DNA of 64,000 nt from Heterocephalus glaber. Lineage: Eukaryota; Chordata; Mammalia; Rodentia; Bathyergidae. The notes below the pieces were generated by a model. It made no database searches. It worked only from the letters and a program-made list of their open reading frames with translations, and was not told the DNA's origin. Below are positions 26,471 to 38,411 of the stretch, piece by piece; position 1 is the stretch's first letter, and each line of letters opens with the position of its first letter. The translations under genes and the position numbers were made by a program. The DNA is taken from positions 399,008 through 463,007 of the forward strand of contig NW_004624743.1 in assembly GCF_000247695.1 (NCBI RefSeq), given 5' to 3'.

Positions 26471-27337
26471 TAAGAGTGATCAGTTGCACAGAATGGGGAC
26501 TACAATAGCAATGCATTCATATTATCCATGTGGTGAAAAAAGCAGATTTTAATTGGCTCACACCCAAAAGTGGTAAGAATATTGAATGGGAGCATTTTCA
26601 ATTTTCATCATTTAAATATTCAATTTTATAAAACATAAAGAATCACACTGCATCCCAGAATTAGATATGATGGTTATTTGTCAATGAATGATTTAATACA
26701 TTAAATTATTAAAAACAAAAAATTGTAGGAATAAAAAATTTCCCAGAAAAAAATACTTAAGTTTCATGATTGAAACAGTCTAACTCATGGCAATACATTA
26801 GTTCAAAATGCACAAAAAGAAATGCTACAATGGAATTTTATGAAGCCACTAATAAAAATAATATGTTCTAGGTAGAAAGGCAAAAAGAAGAATAAAAGTG
26901 ACATAATTTTCTAATTTAACTCTGAAAATTAAAAGTCAATCTGCTTATTCATTCAAACATCTGAAGGGAAATAAACCTGGACAGAAAAATCTTAATACAT
27001 ATTAAATAGAAATTATTAGGGCAAAAGAAATTTATGATCCAACATTCCAAGATTCAGACTTGCTAACACCCTGTCTTTATAAGACTGCAATTTAAATATG
27101 AAGTAGAGAATGATTTTCCCTTGAAAACAGCTACGCAAATGACATAGACACAGATATATTTTGAAAAGAAATTGGGTATGTTAATTACCTTGGTTGGGGC
27201 AAATATTTCTATGGATACAGAAATCACATCAAGTTTTGAACTTGCATACATACAATTTTGACTGTCACCTATATCCAAATAAAGCTGGAAAACAGATGTA
27301 CCCCTCCCTCAATGATGAAACATTGAAAGTTGAGGTA

Positions 27338-27545
27338 TCTCAGGCATCAGAGGAGGATGAGCCACATCCAGACCTTCAGCAGGACATGAGGTCTGGAAGA
27401 CAGGAGGTCCATGGGGCCAACCACCACTTGCTTCTGTGAGGAACAATAAGTACAGAGACACAGGGAGCCCGATGAGCCTGATGTTCCAGTGCTGGGCTGG
27501 GGATAAATGGGGACCAGCGCCTCAATGCTGAGGTTTTCCTATATA
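27338..27545 (-). other. Conserved distal 3'-flank block, copy A
   Basis: Homologous to 46508-46710 (copy B, opposite strand) and 61434-61640 (copy C), about 85% identical to copy C by eye. GC-richer than its surroundings. All three contain GTCCATGGGGCCAA (or its complement). Short frames exist in each copy, but they do not keep the same phase across all three, so I do not call a gene. Confidence 0.55.
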
Positions 27546-27991
27546 GGGCTTCTAGATGAAACAACTGAAGGACTCAGGAAGCAGTTCTGTATTTGAACCA
27601 CTAGGATGAAGATTCAGCTCTTCAGAGTCAGAAAAATAAAATGCTTTCAATTATGAGTAAATCCATTTGTACACACTACATGATGAGAAAAATTTAGCTC
27701 ACATGGAAGCATCATCTGCTGCTCTCCAGGTAAATCCCAATAGCAGTCATTGTTCCATCTGTCTCTGTGTTACACTCTGATTCTTGTTTTTCATTAAAGC
27801 CAAGGTTTGAGTGGATTAACATGCTGCATCTTTTCATCCAGAGGAAAGAAAGAACCCAAAATCTTCCAAACTACAATATTTTGAAGTTGAGGGTTTTTTG
27901 TGTCCTAATTTTCATTGAATGTATCAAAACCATTTTAGAAGATGATGCAGAAGGGATTTCCAAGGATCTCAGTGTGGATCACCCCATTGTG

Positions 27992-28180
27992 TTCTCAGGC
28001 CTGAGTTGTCCCCCTGTCTAATCTCCTTATCACTTATCCCAGCCTGAGTGGAAGAGCGAGTGCAGAGAGCACGGTGCAGACAGCAGGGTCTTCTCTCAGG
28101 ACCACTCAGTGCGCTTCCCCAGGTGGGTCAGATCCAGCACCTGAGGTTCTCTGCACAGCAGAGGTGGCAGTTAAGGTGGA
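27992..28180 (-). other. Conserved proximal 3'-flank block, copy A
   Basis: Lies about 300 bp past the OR14 stop codon. Same position and near-identical sequence in copies B (45839-46030) and C (62083-62270), while the next ~290 bp toward the gene have diverged strongly. Shared core includes ATCCCAGCCTGAGTGGAAGA and GCAGACAGCAGGGTCTTCTC. Function unknown. Confidence 0.65.
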
Positions 28181-28477
28181 ACATGTAATGCTTGCTCTTC
28201 TCCTTGTGGTGGCTGACTTTCTTCTTAGCTGAGAGTGATACCAAATATTTTAAAAACATGTCAATGTGGGCTAGATGTCCAGTGTTTCAGGAAATGGGCA
28301 TAAAATAAACAACATATACAATATACCCAGCAAGGAAAATAACTACTTCAGCATAACAATAACAGACAAAATATATAAAGATAACTAAAATTGATGATTC
28401 ACAGGTGCAGATTGCAATGTAAGAAAATACAACAAATTAATTAAATCACTTTCAGATGATACATTGATACTTATGTT

Positions 28478-29428
28478 TTAGTCAAGAAAACCCTGGACTG
28501 TGAACTGAGAATACCTGTTGAACATCCTTTGCAGAGCGGCATTGATCTCCCTGTTGTGTAGACAGTAGAAGATGGGGTTCATGAGTGGGGGTACCATGGT
28601 GTAGAACATGGCAGTCAGCAGATTCTTAAGGGATGGTTTCTTTGCAGTGGGACCTAAGACAGCTATTGCTCCTGAAATGACAAACAGCAGGAGAATGGCC
28701 AACTGTGGGTAGAGGTGGAAATGGCTTGCTTTCGGGTTTCTGCAGAATGCATCTTAAGCACATTTAAAAATATGTTAACATATGACATAAACATAAAGGA
28801 AAAACATAGTAACACAAGACAAATGCTTATAGCAATGATTACAAATTCAGACAACTGGACAACTGAAGATGATATCCTCAGGATTTGAGGACTATCACAG
28901 AAATATTGCTGGATCACATTGGTCCTGGTGAAGGGAAGCTTGAACAGAGCCCCTGTGTGGAGAACAGAGTAGACCAGACCAGAGGCCCAGGAGCCAGCAG
29001 TGGCCTGGGGGCAAAGACTCGGGGTGATGATGAGCCCATAGTGCAGAGGGTGGCAAATGGCCATGTAGTAGTCATAGCACATGACCACCAGGAAGGCAAA
29101 TTCTACTTCTGCAAAAACAATATAGAGGAAAATCTGTGCAGCACATTCTGTTGGGGAGATTGATGTACGACCAGTCATCAAATTCACTATGACTTTGGAA
29201 ACAGTAACTGAGAAGCTGCCAAAGTCTAGGAGGGCCACATTGCTCATAAAAAAAGTACATGGAAGAGTGGAGAAGTGTATCTGTCATGATGACAGTGACA
29301 GTCACAAGATTCCCTGTTAGTGCTCCCAGATAAATCACTAAAAACAGCACACCTTGCAGAACCTGGAGCTCCCAGGAGCCTGTGACATCCATGAGGAGGA
29401 ATTCTGTGAAGATGGTGAGGTTGTCCAT
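28478..29428 (-). pseudogene. Olfactory receptor pseudogene, OR14-like (copy A)
   Basis: Close relative of the intact gene at 44569-45549. Starts MDNLTIFTEFLL with an N-terminal NLT sequon; the first ~60 residues are in frame through LHSSMYFF. A run of seven A on the plus strand (29248-29254; six in copy B) shifts the frame there. The middle segment (29247 down to about 28710) is open and holds C in TM3, CYDYYMAICHPLHY (DRY changed to DYY), NVIQQYFCD and KQAISTSTH. A one-base loss near 28705 shifts it again; the end reads LAILLLF, NPIFYCLHNREINAAL and stops at 28478. Both EL2 cysteines of the second OR disulfide are missing (FTRTN, ISSS), as in copy B. Only two 1-nt lesions separate it from an open frame, so loss may be recent or polymorphic, or one lesion may be an assembly error. 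Confidence 0.92.
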
Positions 29429-29450
29429 GTCTGCCCACCTGCTGTGGTCT

Positions 29451-29480
29451 CTGCAGAATCAGGGGTTAAAGTGAGCTGAT
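29451..29480 (-). promoter_or_regulatory. Putative splice acceptor of OR14-like leader (copy A)
   Basis: Minus strand reads a pyrimidine-rich stretch ending CCTGATTCTGCAG, 22 nt before the ATG. The same spacing and leader occur in copy B. OR genes typically have an intronless coding exon preceded by 5' UTR introns, so this fits an acceptor; the upstream exon and promoter are not identifiable from sequence alone. Confidence 0.5.
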
Positions 29481-29640
29481 GATGCTACAAGCAGATTGCA
29501 GAGCACCCACTAAAACTGCAGCATGGCTCCTAATCAGAAAATCAGGATAAAATAAACAGATAAAAAAGTATCCTGAAACCAAGTGAATGTGCATATTTCT
29601 TCTTCCTTTGCCAAACTATCAATAGATATGATTGGTTAGA

Positions 29641-31146
29641 TTGGTTCTACATGCAGAGTCTGAGAATGACACCAATGTGGTCACATGACACCAGTCTCCC
29701 CCTTCAGGTGCTGTCAACAGGTGTGTGTGTGAGCACTTCCTTTCCCTCTTTGCGTCATTTATGACATTTGATTCAGGTCACAGAAATTCCCCTTTCCTGT
29801 CGGCGATGTGTAGACTGTTCCCATCTTGTGCTCTCTTGTCTGCATGTTTTAACTTCAAACAAACAAACAAACCTCTTGAAGTATGCCTCCGAAATGCAAC
29901 CTTCTGCCATGCATGGATTCTAATATGTGTTTAGGCCTCAGTTTTCTCTCCTGACCTTCCCTCTACTTCATTTCAAAGCCATTCAATCCAATCACTCCTC
30001 CAGCCAGTGTCTCCATGTTTCCCCTTTTTGTCTTATACCTCAGCTTGAGAAGAGGAGAGGAGTTACAGGGCAGAGCAGAATTTGACTTGCTGTAGAAAGG
30101 TCATCAGGGCTCTGCATGGGGAGTGCTTTGGAGCACATTTTGGAACACTCTTAGGACTTCAAGAAAGAGCAGGAAAATAGATTACTCCAATAACTGTAAG
30201 AGCCCTAATGAGAAGGTTGAGTGCAAAGAAACAATTTCAAGTGTTGAAACAGTAGGTAATATCATTGAGATGAACTAAAGTAAGGTTGCAAACCTCTGTT
30301 TAAAGCTTAGGACACCGGGCTTGTATGTGGTCCTGGAGATTATTAACATATCTTCCTAGCTTTGTATGAAAGGCATCATGGTGATACTGAAACTCCTCCC
30401 AAGATGCAGAATGATTAAAAGGAGTAGGAGCAATGAACATTGGGTGCAACCCAACTTCACAACTAAGTTTACTACATGTACATAGGGCCTGTTAGTGTTC
30501 GCCAAGCCAGATGACAGTTGCCTCAAGGACATCAAGCCTTTCTAGAGTTTCTTTGTTGGTACTAGATTGACTCAGTAATTCTGAGGTAATATTTTGTAAA
30601 TAGTCATTTATTGTCTAAACAGTTCAGATAGAATGAATCAAGGTAACTGATGCCACAGCCACAGTAGTGGTCAAGGTAAAAGCAGAATTAGTTGCAATCA
30701 AAATGCATAGAAAATGCATTTGTCTGATATGCTCACGCACCTAGGTGATCTGTTTAAGAGTGAAAATTCCCATCCACTCCTGGGTGAGATTGGTGGGCTG
30801 CCAAGCTTGGGCTCATTTTCTAATTACCATAATATGAAGAATATTCGAGAGATAGTAGAATTATTCATATACTATTGTGACTGGAAACGAATACAATAAC
30901 CACTATTGGAAGTACTGGTTATGCATAATGGAAATTTTTCTTCCAGGAAATATCATGTGTTGGGGTAGCAGATGATGACCACTGGAATAGGCACACTGGG
31001 TATAGTCCCTCCCACAGTCCCTTCAGTGGCCAGGAGGTAGAAGCTAAGCTCTGCCTGTATGTGAGATGGCAGTAGAAAAAAGGGTGGTTTTGTATCTCCC
31101 TATGTAACTGTGTCAAAGACAGATGAGGTAAGAATAAGAGCCCAAT
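29641..31146. other. Intergenic, nothing recognised
   Basis: No gene. A short (CAAA)n lies at 29857-29872. Confidence 0.5.
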
Positions 31147-31270
31147 AAATCACACTACTTAGGGCCGGGGATTTAGCTCAGTGGTTTCTCCACCTGCTGC
31201 ACAACCGCAAGGACCTGAGTTCGATCCCTGGTACCAAAAAAAAAAAACCAAAAACAAATCACACTGCTTA
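31147..31270 (+). mobile_element. ID-type SINE with target-site duplication
   Basis: The ID body runs from 31162 (GGGCCGGGGATTTAGCTCAG) to GGTACC and an A12 tail. It is flanked by AAATCACACTACTTA (31147-31161) and AAATCACACTGCTTA (31256-31270), a 15-bp duplication with one mismatch. This marks a fairly young insertion by L1 machinery. Confidence 0.92.
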
Positions 31271-33278
31271 CTTAAAGTATATATGTCAGCAAACTCAGAA
31301 ATATATGGGGTCTTTTTGTCTTTCTAATTTTGGACCTGTAATTGATCTATGTGACCTTTGCAAGAACGGTTTATGGAAGTGAAGGGAATGCTCATGCTTT
31401 GCAGTGGCTGCTCAGCTTCAGAGGTGAGTTGTTCTGCACTGCTGTGAAACCTTCTGAATCACAATTTTTAAAACTTAAAAATAAAGTGTTTTGTGCCATT
31501 GTTCCTGCAGTAGAAGTCTTTACACTATATTACACATTTTTGTTTTAATAATTGAGTTTTGAGGAGCCCATTGTTTTGCTCTATAGTGGCTTGGCTTGTG
31601 GGCTTGTGAGGATACACTTGGATGCACATAACATACCGGAGTTGAAGAAAAGTTCATAGGAAATTGGAAGTATAAGCAGGGCCATATTCTGTTTTAATTT
31701 GTGAGGGTATTCCTCTTACAGAAAACATGAAAACAAAGATGCTTCACATGTTTTATAGTTTCACCATATTGTAAGAAGTCATATATTTAATCAGAGCAGC
31801 TATCTATAGAAACATGAATAGATTTAAATTTATCAGAAGGGTTATGATGAGTTATGTTTATTTGTTAAATTTTATTGTCTTTTAATCTGTGTTGCCTCCT
31901 GTTTGAGGAATAGAGCTTAAATCCTTCTGGCAGTCGGGACATGTATGATCCATTTTTTTAGCTTGATTACCATGGATGAGAAAGGAGATGACATGGGCTT
32001 TAGCCCCTTGATGAAAGAATTGATGAGAAACAAGAACATTATCCAGGGCATTGCCTTCCACTAGGGGGCCAGGAAGGCCAGAGTGAGAGCATATATGTAC
32101 AACACAAAAGAGTACAGTGTGTTACTTCACAAGTTCTTGTAAATGTCTAAACTTAGGAAAGAGGGCCTCTTCATTCCATTATGCACTTTTAGAGTCTCCA
32201 CAATTTATGCTGAATCAGTGAAAATATTCAGGGGTTAATTAGGGAACTATTAATTTTTAACAATCACGGCTTTCTTAGAAGTTGAATTCCTATAGCATAT
32301 TAACATGTTGCAATTAAAAAGTTTTATAGAGAAAACTTGGTATCAAGGGAAACAAAGCATACCAGCATTACAATCCTGATGATATTATTTTATTAAATAA
32401 TATGAAGGAACTTTTATCTAAATTTGTTATTTTTTAATAGAGTGTAATATAAGACAAATGTATCTGTCTATAGACATTTTATGTGGCATTGTTTGGACTA
32501 TACAGTGTTTTAGTATGTATATAACATATGTATACATACACATAACAATCACATAAACATAACCCTGAAAAACTGTTTGTATCTTTTGGCTGGCTATCTC
32601 ATGTTGGATTGAAATATATATTTCATCACAAATAATTGGAAAACAAATAAGGGGAAGCCAGATATTTGAACCTAAACATTTACCACCATAAATAATTTTA
32701 ACCTGGAAGTCACCAGTATGATGTAAAGTTTTTTAGTTTTGTATCTTTGATGACATGTACATTTGGGGAACATAAATATATTTAATATACTCTGAAGTCA
32801 GAAGTAATGAGTGCCAAAAGACAGATAAAAACTGTGCAAGGATGCAGTTTTGCCCTACTTCTTGTCATTAACCAGTCTAGGTGCCTCTGCTAGTCATACA
32901 GAGAAGCTCATGCTTAGTATTAATCTCACAAATGAGAATTAAAGCCTTTGTCTGAAAGCACCAGACAGGGAAGAAAGTAACTGAGGAAAGTCAGTGTTTT
33001 AGCTTCCTAATCATCTTTGAGTAACAAGGAGCTTTTAGAAGAAACAGCTTGGGCTCAACAAAAACAAGAGCAAAAGCTCAAAATAACTAAGCAGACATAT
33101 ACTTTCTACAAATTATATCCTCTACAAGCTTTTTCTCAGCATATTGAATCATCTATGTTTGTTGGAATTTCCATGTTCTTTTCCTGGAAGGAAAAAAACC
33201 ATATTAAATCATCTCACATAAAAAACTATATATATATATATATATATACACATATATATATATACATACATATATATA

Positions 33279-33313
<35 letters not shown>

Positions 33314-35924
33314 CTCCATGTTTTCTTCTCTATCCTATTTACCATAATCTTTCCATAACAAACCTTGCAAAGGCCTTATGAATTTTAAAGTACTTTTCTC
33401 TCCTCCACTTTTGGTCTCAGATTGTTATATGTTAAATTTGGCTCACTGTGAAAAAATTTCCAAACACCTGAATAACTTTCTTATATTCATTAAAACTGCA
33501 AAAGAGCTCACTAACTTTGTAACTTTGGTATAAGAATGTACAATGCACAAGAAATGTTTTAATCATATCAGTTAAATAAAAATCAAATTAGAATTCAAAA
33601 GTGAATTTTTATCAATTAGATAAGATTTGTAACAAAGAGCTCTAGAAAATTTTCAGAATGGTATTTGTATCCAGCAGACAGTCTGGCCCCACATGCAATA
33701 TCCCAGGAAGAATTTTTTTTCCCTACCTTTGTTCACCTAATTTTATTTTTATTTTGAGTTGATTTCCTCTATTGAGTTTCTCTTAATCCCCTTAACCTTG
33801 AATTGTTCCTCTGTGTATTTCACCTCCAAATAAGATAACCCAGTCACATATGTGGCTCCCGAAGATGTTCAAACCTCCAAGAGGCAGTACTTATAGCTCA
33901 GTTTTCTACTTTGGCTCTGGCACACTGTTGTCTGGTCACTGCAGGTGTCTGTATTATTTCCCCATTCATCAGTTTTGTGCTCTTTAGAAGAACACTCTTG
34001 GGTGCTCTACAGTTTCTGTGTGAAGACAGAGTCTCTAGGCAGAGTGGGCCACCCAAAAATAGGGGGAGAATAATGAGAAGTAAATTTCCCAGCTCCCAGT
34101 CCATGAGGCACAAAATTGGGAGAAATATATTTACTTAATCAGACCTAAGGTGGACTCCAAAGGCAACAAAAATGAAGCTTTAATTTATACTCTTGCAAGA
34201 GTGGAATCCATATATACTGATGGGCACACCAGAGTTGAGAAGCTGTGTGCTGTTATTTTTAACTCATAAGGGTCCTCTCTCTATTGTGTGAATTTGGTTT
34301 CATTTTCATATTTATGTCATGCATACCCAGGAGAAAAATTTTAAATTATTGCATACAGACAATAGGGATTGTATTTATAAAACTAATTTTTGATATCATT
34401 TTGATTGGCTAACTTGAGTGGAAACATGTCATTGACCTTAAAGACATTTTACTTTTATAAATTCATATAAATTAACCCATTGTTAGGTTATGTGAACCAC
34501 AAATATTGAGAGCAGGTTTTATCTGCAACCATATATAAACAGTTTCACATGGAAATATCAAAACAGTCCAAAAAAGAAAAATTGTTGAGCTTAAACAAAG
34601 CAGCTGAAGGTGTTGAACCAGTTATTAGCACAGATTCAACAGGTAGATGGACAAAGACACATAAAACATAAACATCCACAGCACAGTTACATTAAAGTCG
34701 GTATGCACACTCAGATGTACTAATCATGGTGTCCTTGAGCCTTTGTAAATACTATGTTGAAGGTTCCTTCTTCCTGATGAATTTATCCTAATTTAGTATA
34801 ATTTAATGGCTTGAGTTTTATTGTCATTAGCCTTTTTTAAGACAAAGAGTCCAATTGGTATATGGGATTGTAATTTAGAGTACCTCCCTTTGGCCAACAC
34901 TTTTGGCCCCCTAGGAGGTTGGAGGTAGAAAGTACCTTACAGAGGTAGCTGAGGGAGGAGGAGAAAGCTTTTTAAATGAAGCTTTCTTTGTTAAAATAGA
35001 TCAAATAGCAAATCTGCAGAAGTGGCATGCAGCATGATGCACAACTTTTACAGGAACTAAAGACTAGCTTAATTTTTGTCCTAAATGTTTCCAATCCTCC
35101 ACCTCTAGACCTCTCTCCAAGAATAATGAAGAACATGTTTGCAATCATCCACCTCCAGACTTCCTGCCAAAGGAAACCAAGGGCATTGATGATGGATAAC
35201 AATTAAGAGTTCAATAAATTGAGTTTTTGGAACTTTACACTTAGATATTTTTGAGAGGAATTGTATATATTGCTGAAATGATTTTTCTTTTTTAGATAAA
35301 GTTTGATCCATTTTATAGGCAAAGCAGAAGAAACAAAGGGAAAAGACCAAAAAGAAAAACAAATGGAACACATGCTCTTAGTAATTGGACAGTTAAAAGA
35401 ATTCTGTTTTGAAAACTTTAGCCTTATACCTCACTGTTGACTTGCCAGGCTATTTCTTGGCCATCTATCTCCCCTCCTCAAAATCAAGATAAAGAGTTGG
35501 ATGTCTTTGTTCCTTTTCAGGCTCTGAGACATCAGTCCTCTATGCTGATGTACAGCACCATATTACATTGCTATTTCATAGTCACTTTTTTATTCCTCAG
35601 TTTTTCCTCACACGAGGGACCACATGTTGCAGTGTGTCACCACGGTAGCACAGAGGATGAAAGATTACTAAGAGTTGAAGTTCAGCTTACAGTCCAAGAG
35701 GCCCAAAGAAACTGCATTATTGAGATCATCAGCATGTGAAAGTCTCAGGAAAACAGTGCCAAGCTGAGAAACTCCTGGTCTTGTATTTGAAATTCAAGGA
35801 TGTGAGAACAAAAACATACAAGAAAAACATTTATGTAGGAGTTTTGGCAAGGGGAAAAACAACTGACAGGGTAGTTTCCTGCATGGGGCATATTGAACTA
35901 GTTTAATTAGGGAGAAAAGAACAA
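31271..35924. other. Intergenic, no gene recognised
   Basis: AT-rich. Holds the TA/TG microsatellite at 33227-33313 (listed separately). Short frames only; nothing with family resemblance. Confidence 0.45.
33227..33313. repeat. Compound (TA)n/(TG)n microsatellite
   Basis: About 85 bp of alternating TA with embedded CATACA and TGTGTGTG runs. Self-complementary over most of its length, so it could extrude as a hairpin. It creates an artefactual IYIYIY frame. Confidence 0.95.
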
Positions 35925-36048
35925 GTATTGCACAATTCCACTCATATGAATAATCTAGTACAGTCAAATTGAAAGAGACAGAAAATATTGTAGAGTGGCA
36001 GTTGATAGAGGCTTAACAAAGGCAGGAAGGAAAAGTTGTTAATAGATA
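35925..36048 (+). mobile_element. LINE-1 3' end fragment
   Basis: Contains the L1 3'-end wording AATTCCACTCATATGAATAA, then GTCAAATTGAAAGAGACAGAAA and TAGAGTGGCAGTTGATAG. Old, sense orientation. Confidence 0.6.
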
Positions 36049-36049
36049 G

Positions 36050-36715
36050 TGTTGTGGATTTACTAATGGTCAATTTGTAACACCCAACTGAACTGAATCA
36101 GCATGGTCTGGGCATGGAAGATCCACCTAAAGACTGCTACCAATAGCCTTAAAAAGAGAACTGGAGGGGAAGATCTTGGCCTGTTGATTTGCTATAAGCT
36201 TGCTGCAGATGGCTTTCCAGATGCAAACTAGGATGCTTTCATCAGAGGAGGAGCTAGAGGTCTCACTGTTGCTGGGAATGGGTACTGTTTTCATCTGGGG
36301 AGCTCTAATCTTCACCCTGAGCATCACTTCCTGGCTCCAATGTGGATCCCTCAGCTTGGTGGTAGAAATCCTTCATCTTACCAGCATAGATTTTCAGGCT
36401 TCCACCACTGGCCTTTGGGCCTTCCAGGTGTAGATCCTTAATACCGACAAGCATGAGACATTGCCATGGACTACAGGCCCCTGGGTGGACTCAAGGAGGA
36501 CATTGCCTTGGACTCTAGGCCTTCATCTGGACTTCTGTGGGAAACTGCTGGGATCTAGGCACTCAGTTGAATCCTTTGGTCTTCTAGTGTGCGTTTAATC
36601 TCTTGCACTCCTTTGCATTTGACTCTTTGGGTAATTACCATAAAATAACCTTATAAATGATGTGTCTTGTATTTAATGTATTCCCTTGCTGAATCCTTCT
36701 GACTACAATAGATAG
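36050..36715 (+). mobile_element. Possible LTR (MLT2/ERV-L type)
   Basis: About 660 bp starting near TGTTGTGGATTTACTAATGG, with GGACATTGCCTTGGACTCTAGG and a TA-rich AATAACCTTATAAATG stretch toward the end. The style fits an old ERV-L LTR, but I cannot align it confidently. Confidence 0.3.
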
Positions 36716-36739
36716 AGACTTTCAGTTGTGAAAGATGAA

Positions 36740-36995
36740 GAGAGTTCTGGGGAAGAATTTCCAATGTGAATGTACATAGTACTGGTGAGCTCTACACTTA
36801 CACATGATTAGCATGAGAGATTTCATCTCAGGGATATTTAACCTCAATTTAAAAATTCTAAAAATTAAAGCTGAAAACACTATCCACATAATGAGAGAAA
36901 ATATTGGCAAAATACATGTCTGACAAGAAAATTAATAGTACAATATATGGAACCTCTTATAATTCAATGATGAAAATCAAAGCATCCAATTAAAA
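36740..36995 (+). mobile_element. Old LINE-1, left part (split by retrocopy)
   Basis: Sense L1 ORF2-region sequence (AAAATATTGGCAAAATACAT, then TATAATTCAATGATGAAAATC and CCAATTAAAAG). The same element resumes at 38426 in the expected order, so the 1.4 kb between was inserted into it. Confidence 0.65.
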
Positions 36996-38225
36996 GTGTA
37001 TGAAGACTCTCTGCCCCCCACCGTCACCCTCATGGCCCCACTGGCCCAGCACCCCTCCTTCCCACGCATCCAGGCACCATGGCAAATCCTTGCGTGAGGC
37101 GGATCAAGATCAAGACCGTCATGCTGAAGCAATTGGTCAAAGAAAAAGTGAGGCATGAAAAAGAAGCAAAGCAACAAGAAGAAAAGATTGAAAAAATGAA
37201 AGCTCAAGATGGTGAAAATTATGCCATTAAAAAGCAGGCAGAGATCCTGCAAGAGTCCTGGATGATGATCCCAGATTGCCAGCGCAGGTTACTGGCGGCT
37301 TATACTCATCTTCAGCAAATATTAGAAAGTGAAAAAGATTTGGAAGAAGCTGAAGAATATAAAGAAGCATGTTTAGTTTTGGATTCAGTGAAGTTAGAAG
37401 CCTGAAACTTTTCTGAGAATGTTTTTGCATTAAATCCTAGGGTCCATTCATTACTTTTACCTGCTGGGTGTTCGAGCAGTATGAGAATGTGTTTTTTTTT
37501 ATGCAGTTGAAAATATTTTTCTTTGCATAATTTCATATGTCAAATTAATGAGTTCAACTAATAAATTGTTTATTTCATACTTTACAAAATTCTAATTAAC
37601 CTTTTATCATTAAATCACAGACATTTCTGACAAGATCATTTCTTTTGGAATATTTTGCTTCATAAGCTTGAAATTAGTTATAAATGGAATATCTTCTAGA
37701 TTAAAAAAAACCCACATTTTAAGCAGTTTAATTTGAATAGAATACAAATCTGATAAGAAAGAACTCACACGGTTATCCCTTCACAAAGTGTAACATTTCC
37801 AATACTATAAACAAATGAGAAATGTGTCTTTTTCCAAAAGACAGATTTACACAGGAAACACCAACCATTTAGATCTTCAAATAAGCTTATGAACAATGAA
37901 GAGTTGAATTATATTTTAAGAGAATAATAGCTATTGCTAGTGATATGCTGGAAAATGTTCAGAGACTCTTCACAATGGGAAAGGAAATACTGATTTGCAG
38001 CTTTTGCCAATTTCTACAGTTTAAATATTCCTACTATGACCAGTTTCAAGCTATTGCCATGACATCACTTAATACAGAATAAAAAGATACAAGCCAACTC
38101 CAGCATATGCTGACCATAGCCAAATGATTATCTAGACTGAATAAAGTTTCCTTTTGTCACAAAATGTTTGTCCAGTACCACTGTAAACCTATTACCTAAT
38201 TTTTTAAAAAATGTATATGAAGATT
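36996..38225 (+). mobile_element. Processed TBCA retrocopy with target-site duplication
   Basis: An intronless cDNA copy with a GC-rich 5' UTR (37009-37078), the full coding frame (37079-37405) and a long 3' UTR. AATAAA-type signals occur at 37559-37564 and about 38140, and a T/A-rich end at 38201-38211. Flanking repeats GTGTATGAAGACT (36996-37008) and GTATATGAAGATT (38213-38225) match at 11 of 13 bases and are preceded by AAAA, as expected for L1-mediated insertion. Inserted into an old L1 in the same orientation. The 3' boundary is inferred from the duplication and from the L1 resuming. Confidence 0.8.
37079..37405 (+). CDS. TBCA: TBCA (tubulin-specific chaperone A) retrocopy, intact frame
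   Basis: 108 codons from ATG to TGA, the usual length of tubulin cofactor A, a small three-helix protein that holds beta-tubulin during folding in the cytoplasm. Family-diagnostic segments are visible: IKIKT near residues 9-13, KEKV...EKEAKQQEEKIEKM (about 21-40), DGENY and IKKQAEILQES (45-60), MIPDCQRRL (62-70), EKDLEEAEEYKEA (85-97) and LDSVKLEA at the C-terminus. No intron, and a flanking target duplication: a retrocopy, not the parent gene. Compared with human TBCA from memory there are roughly 18 changes, including five lost arginines whose codons (TGC, CAA, TGG, CAA, TGT) are each one CpG transition from CGN. That pattern suggests neutral drift, so the open frame may be chance survival. 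Whether it is expressed is unknown. Confidence 0.9.
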   Translation: MANPCVRRIKIKTVMLKQLVKEKVRHEKEAKQQEEKIEKMKAQDGENYAIKKQAEILQESWMMIPDCQRRLLAAYTHLQQILESEKDLEEAEEYKEACLVLDSVKLEA

Positions 38226-38227
38226 GG

Positions 38228-38312
38228 GAGGCCCAGGATTTAGCTCAGTGGTTCCACTGCCTGCCTTGAAAGCACAAGGGCCTGAGTTTGATCCCAGGTA
38301 CCAAAAAGAAAA
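38228..38312 (+). mobile_element. ID-type SINE, first of tandem pair
   Basis: GGCCCAGGATTTAGCTCAGTGG to GATCCCAGGTACC plus a short A-rich tail (AAAAAGAAAA). More diverged tail than the second copy. Confidence 0.88.
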
Positions 38313-38327
38313 GTATATCAAGATTGG

Positions 38328-38411
38328 GCCAGGGATTTATCTCACTGGTGCCATGCCTGCATCACAAGTGCAAGGTCCTGAGTTTGATCCCTGGTACCAC
38401 AAAAAAAAAAA
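38328..38411 (+). mobile_element. ID-type SINE, second of tandem pair
   Basis: GCCAGGGATTTATCTCACTGG to GATCCCTGGTACCAC and an A11 tail. The A box has two changes (TTATCTCACTGG for TTAGCTCAGTGG). Confidence 0.88.

Larger units (their letters stand above)
26480..29640 (-). repeat. OR14 duplicon, copy A (inverted relative to copy B)
   Basis: This segment aligns by eye with copy B (44370-46930, opposite strand) and with copy C (60590-62585, same strand). Homology covers the OR14-like gene, its 22-nt leader after the splice acceptor (AG read at 29452-29451), about 150 bp upstream of that, and roughly 2 kb of 3' flank. Two parts of the flank are better conserved than the rest (27992-28180 and 27338-27545). 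Confidence 0.8.

Noticed and set aside
31342..31548. 68-codon plus-strand frame
   Set aside because: No homology that I recognise, and AT-rich repeats around it; length is within chance expectation.
33017..33358. 113-codon frame with IYIYIY stretch
   Set aside because: Created by the TA/TG microsatellite; no plausible protein.
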